The notes beneath the pieces are model-generated. The model had not been told where the DNA came from, searched no databases, and was given only the letters and a program-made list of their open reading frames with translations. This document shows, piece after piece, positions 5,635 to 8,521 of a stretch of 8,521 nt of DNA (its first letter is position 1; each line of letters opens with the position of its first letter). The stretch spans positions 1 to 8,521 of the forward strand of contig JAGLRY010000341.1 in the NCBI GenBank assembly GCA_023135995.1, given 5' to 3'. The position numbers and the translations under genes are program-made. The DNA is from Candidatus Aminicenantota bacterium. Lineage in GTDB: Bacteria > Acidobacteriota > Aminicenantia > Aminicenantales > Aminicenantaceae.

Positions 5635-6987
5635 TTATGGTGTGGCGGCCTCAAGCATATCCAGATATTTTTTTCCTTCGGCAAAGGGATTGAGAGATTT
5701 TTTTATGGAGATGTTCTTGTTCTTCAGCAAGTCTATCGTGCCCTTCCTGTTTTTTGGTGAGATCACTTCGACGATGGGGCGGAAGATGTCTCGTTCATTC
5801 GCTTCTCTGACGAAAGCTATGCTGCGATTGCTGAGTGACACTATTGTTCCGATGGGCCATACACCTATGATCTTGAAAAATTTAGCCAAGAGTTTCGGAT
5901 CGAAGAGTTTCCCTTTTTCTTTTATCATGATGTCATAAATTTCGTTCGGGGGATAGTCCTTTTTGTATGTCCTTCTCTGCGTGAGTGCATCATAGACATC
6001 ACAGAGCGATACGATATAGGAGGCGAGATGCGGTGTGTGTGGGAAATCCACTTTCGGGTAGCCTTTCAGGTCATATCTCATATGATGCTCGAATGAGACA
6101 ACTATGGGTAATATTCCCAACTTGTCGATGTATCTTGACAAAATTTTCGTGCCCAAGATCGAGTGATCCTGAATTTTGAGGAACTCATCCTCAGCCAGTT
6201 TTGATTTCTTTTTTAGGATCCGGAGGGATATGGATATCTTACCGATGTCATGGAAAAGAGCCGCGATCCCAAGGTCCAAAACATCATCCTTTGAGAATTC
6301 CAATTTTGACGCGATGTACATGGAGAGGATCGATACGTTTAGAAGATGGACAAATGTCGCCAGGTCTTTTTTCTTGATGGAGATCAGGTTTAAAAGCTCC
6401 TGATGGCGTCCCATGAAATTTTCCATCACGTTGAGGATGTTAAACCGCAGGTCTAGGTAATCGATATCTTCTTCGTTCAAAAGTTTATCGAAAGATTGAG
6501 AGACGGTCTTCAGAGAATTTTCATACTGTTTGATCCGTTCAACAGAGATTTTTGATTTTTCTTTCTGGTCGGATGCCAGTGTTTTGATCTTTCCTGCGCG
6601 GATGTTCTTGACCCCCTGTGCAGATAGATACTCATGGGGGTCTTTGGGGAGATCAGTCTTGGGAGTGATGAGAAATGCGATGAATTTTTCCAGCTCGTTC
6701 TTGTTGAGGGACTGGTTGAAGTAGATCCGCTCGATGCCTCTTTCTTGCAGGTAGAGCACTAAGGATTTTAGCTTCTGGCTCAAATCAAAAAAAATCTCGT
6801 CTTCCCATGCCAATTCATCCTCGACAATACCGATCACTAACTCTTTTTTCTCTTTCAGTACCTCTTGAAGGCTGTTATGGGCCTGTTCTATGAATTCAAA
6901 ATATTTTGGATGCTCCGACGAATAAATCTTTCCTGTCTGAATTGCGGAAAGCAGGTGGATGAGAGTCACTTTAATTTTGTTCAGCAT
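5635..6987 (-). CDS. HD-GYP domain protein, probable cyclic-di-GMP phosphodiesterase
   Basis: HD-GYP proteins degrade cyclic-di-GMP and related signals. This cytosolic protein has 450 residues and no membrane segment. The HD-GYP domain spans about 205-380: His214, the His246-Asp247 pair in FHDIGK, His275, His301-His302, GYP (309-311), and SLCDVYDAL with Asp330. The metal-binding set is complete. The motif reads HHMRYDLKGYP rather than HHExxDGxGYP, and the residue four before His214 is Ala where trinuclear-iron members have Glu, which suggests a two-metal centre. Residues 1-135 form a separate helical/beta domain (IYSSEHPKYF near 21-30, then IERIYF and an ELEKFIAFL helix), which I know from similar proteins in delta-type bacteria. 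A tail (380-450) follows the HD-GYP domain. ATG 6987 has GGAG 7 nt upstream and overlaps the upstream gene by 17 nt; a GTG at 7005 is less likely. Confidence 0.88.
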   Translation of the reverse strand: MLNKIKVTLIHLLSAIQTGKIYSSEHPKYFEFIEQAHNSLQEVLKEKKELVIGIVEDELAWEDEIFFDLSQKLKSLVLYLQERGIERIYFNQSLNKNELEKFIAFLITPKTDLPKDPHEYLSAQGVKNIRAGKIKTLASDQKEKSKISVERIKQYENSLKTVSQSFDKLLNEEDIDYLDLRFNILNVMENFMGRHQELLNLISIKKKDLATFVHLLNVSILSMYIASKLEFSKDDVLDLGIAALFHDIGKISISLRILKKKSKLAEDEFLKIQDHSILGTKILSRYIDKLGILPIVVSFEHHMRYDLKGYPKVDFPHTPHLASYIVSLCDVYDALTQRRTYKKDYPPNEIYDIMIKEKGKLFDPKLLAKFFKIIGVWPIGTIVSLSNRSIAFVREANERDIFRPIVEVISPKNRKGTIDLLKNKNISIKKSLNPFAEGKKYLDMLEAATP

Positions 6988-8521
6988 TCCATTTCTCCAA
7001 AACACGTTGGGATTCTTTTTTTAGCTTGCTATTCCAAAAACCCCGCCGTTTGCTGAATTCTTCCAGGTATAACTTAGCTTCCCTCAAATCTTTATCCTCA
7101 ATAATCTTAATGTGTTTCAGCAGGCGTTTGTTTCTGATGCCATAAGGAGAGGGGATTCGGAAGAGGGATTCAAAAGCTAGCCGTTTCATCCGTTGGTCTC
7201 TCATGAGAAGGATCAAAGCTTCTGCTTTGAGCGCAGGTTCTTTACTTTTCAGAATGGGAAAAAGAAATTTTTCGTCGCTTTCAGTGAGCTTATACATGGC
7301 TCGCAGCACTCTGTATTTTGTGGTTGCACTCGCTGCATGATAAATATTTTTTAGAGTGATCAGCGATATGGGGGTATCGATCTCCTGTAGGTTTTTAATC
7401 ATCTTCTCAAGGAATTTGCTGTTCGATGAGTTCTGATCGAGGTTCAGGTTGAAGTAGAATAGGTATTCTTTAAAAAACTTGAAGAACGCCTTCAAGATAT
7501 AGGGAGAGATCCTGCCGTCCGTAAAAATCCGCTCCAGGTATGTGTTGACGTCCAGAGTGCTTTCCTTCAATTTATCGATAAAATAGTCGAACTCAAGCAA
7601 GAGCTCGCCTTCAAGAATGGAATGCTCCACATATCCCACCATCTTTGAGATGTACAACTTAATTTTAGGATCCGAGAGAATCTCTTCGTCTTTTTCATCC
7701 AGAACCTCGAAAACGTATTGGATGTATTCCAGGTCCTTCTTTTCTTTGACGGATTCCCATTCACCGAAGATCTTTCCCATGGTTTCTGTGATATATTCCA
7801 GGGAAGTATCTTTTTTCAGTAGGTTAAGAAGGATGTAACGATAGTTTTTTTGGAGAAGCGTATGGTCGAAGGTAAGTTTCGTCTCGTAAGATATGTCTTT
7901 CAAGAAAGAAGTGAGGGTTTGCCTGTATATTTCCGACATCATAGTGCTTGAGGTGCCAGAGAGCAGCTCTTTGATCTTTTCCTCGGCACGGGGGTCTTCC
8001 CTTAGCGCGTCATCCTCCTTGAAGATATCCGAGAGAGATGCTGCCACCTTTTCGTGTTTATCTCTTTCGATCAGTTTAGAAAAAATGCTAAAACTTAATG
8101 AATCAAAATTGTCATCATAGATGAGCTCATCCCAAAGCGAAGTCGCGAGATCTTCCTCTTTGAGGTCTGTGATAATGGCCTTGATATTTTTAAGCTTTTC
8201 TTCGTCTTTGATGTCCTCTTTTTTCTTGACAACGGTTTTAACCAGGTTTTTGGCACATTTGCGGTAACTTTTTTCTTCGTTTATCTTGAGATAATCGAAA
8301 AAGCGGATAAAATTTTCGCTAAATTCTTTGTCTTCAAAGAATTCTCCGGCCTCGAAATCTTTGATGACTTTTTCGAAGCTGTCTGCCACTTCCATCAATT
8401 TTTCTTTGTCTTCCTGCTCGACAGCTTCTTGGAGGAGGTAAGACCAGACATCCTTCACCTCTTCTCCCTCGCCCTTCAGAAGTTGGGAGTAATCGAGCTC
8501 TTCAACCGTGATATGAGAGAT
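6971..8521 (-). CDS. HEAT-like alpha-helical repeat protein, 5' end off the window
   Basis: The visible 516 residues are almost wholly charged, amphipathic helix, with no signal peptide or membrane segment in view. The last 130 or so residues look like HEAT-type helix pairs (RVLRAMYKLTE, then ILKSKEPALKAEALILL, then the RNKRLLKHI region and FWNSKLKKESQRVLEKW), a pattern I associate with HEAT-repeat proteins of myxobacteria and relatives. A GTG at 8458 could be a start, but the frame stays open to the edge, and the 21 codons before it (ISHITVEELDYSQLL and onward) look coding. I therefore treat the gene as partial. It overlaps the HD-GYP gene by 17 nt, so the two are co-transcribed and perhaps act together, the helical protein as a scaffold. 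No catalytic motif is seen; the function is unknown. Confidence 0.75.
   Translation of the reverse strand: MSHITVEELDYSQLLKGEGEEVKDVWSYLLQEAVEQEDKEKLMEVADSFEKVIKDFEAGEFFEDKEFSENFIRFFDYLKINEEKSYRKCAKNLVKTVVKKKEDIKDEEKLKNIKAIITDLKEEDLATSLWDELIYDDNFDSLSFSIFSKLIERDKHEKVAASLSDIFKEDDALREDPRAEEKIKELLSGTSSTMMSEIYRQTLTSFLKDISYETKLTFDHTLLQKNYRYILLNLLKKDTSLEYITETMGKIFGEWESVKEKKDLEYIQYVFEVLDEKDEEILSDPKIKLYISKMVGYVEHSILEGELLLEFDYFIDKLKESTLDVNTYLERIFTDGRISPYILKAFFKFFKEYLFYFNLNLDQNSSNSKFLEKMIKNLQEIDTPISLITLKNIYHAASATTKYRVLRAMYKLTESDEKFLFPILKSKEPALKAEALILLMRDQRMKRLAFESLFRIPSPYGIRNKRLLKHIKIIEDKDLREAKLYLEEFSKRRGFWNSKLKKESQRVLEKWNAEQN

Noticed and set aside
8456..8458. GTG at 8458 as the true start of the HEAT-like gene
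   Set aside because: A purine-rich stretch precedes it, but the frame is open to the window edge and the upstream codons look like protein, so a partial gene is the better reading.

Overview
Every gene I can support lies on the minus strand, so transcription runs from right to left. The window holds seven protein genes plus regulatory DNA. Two genes run off the edges. I see no rRNA, tRNA, CRISPR array, transposase or attachment site. The organism looks like a Gram-negative bacterium of intermediate GC content. The signs are a lipoprotein-type leader, a textbook sigma-54 promoter, an HD-GYP protein beside a HEAT-like helical protein, and an FmdB protein with a CxxC tail. A Desulfobacterota/Myxococcota-like or Acidobacteriota/Aminicenantes-like lineage would fit, but the sequence alone does not decide this.

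Right block (about 5635-8521): a long charged helical protein (HEAT-like, cut by the right edge) overlaps by 17 nt an HD-GYP domain protein, a probable cyclic-di-GMP phosphodiesterase. The visible N-terminal residues of the first resemble the end of the N-terminal domain of the second, so they may be a matched pair.

Middle block (about 4881-5634): two non-coding stretches flank a 56-residue Cys/His-rich orphan protein. The orphan has a strong ribosome site and a near-perfect -24/-12 (sigma-54) promoter, with two related dyads about 80-110 bp upstream of the predicted transcription start. The second stretch carries a 22-bp palindrome and a nested inverted-repeat cluster in front of ridA.

Left block (1-4880): ridA, fmdB, hyuA, hyuB and an Nramp-family membrane protein. 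ridA has two strong ribosome sites at two in-frame starts, one giving a lipoprotein-like precursor and one the standard cytosolic RidA. hyuA and hyuB encode the two subunits of an ATP-dependent hydantoinase/5-oxoprolinase-type enzyme and overlap by 8 nt. The Nramp gene overlaps hyuB by 17 nt and lacks the metal-binding DPGN motif. A 13-14 nt element is shared by the ridA and hyuA upstream regions and could co-regulate them. The block reads as a cyclic-amide (5-oxoproline or hydantoin-like) catabolic operon with an atypical transporter, an imine/enamine-clearing enzyme and a small zinc-ribbon protein.
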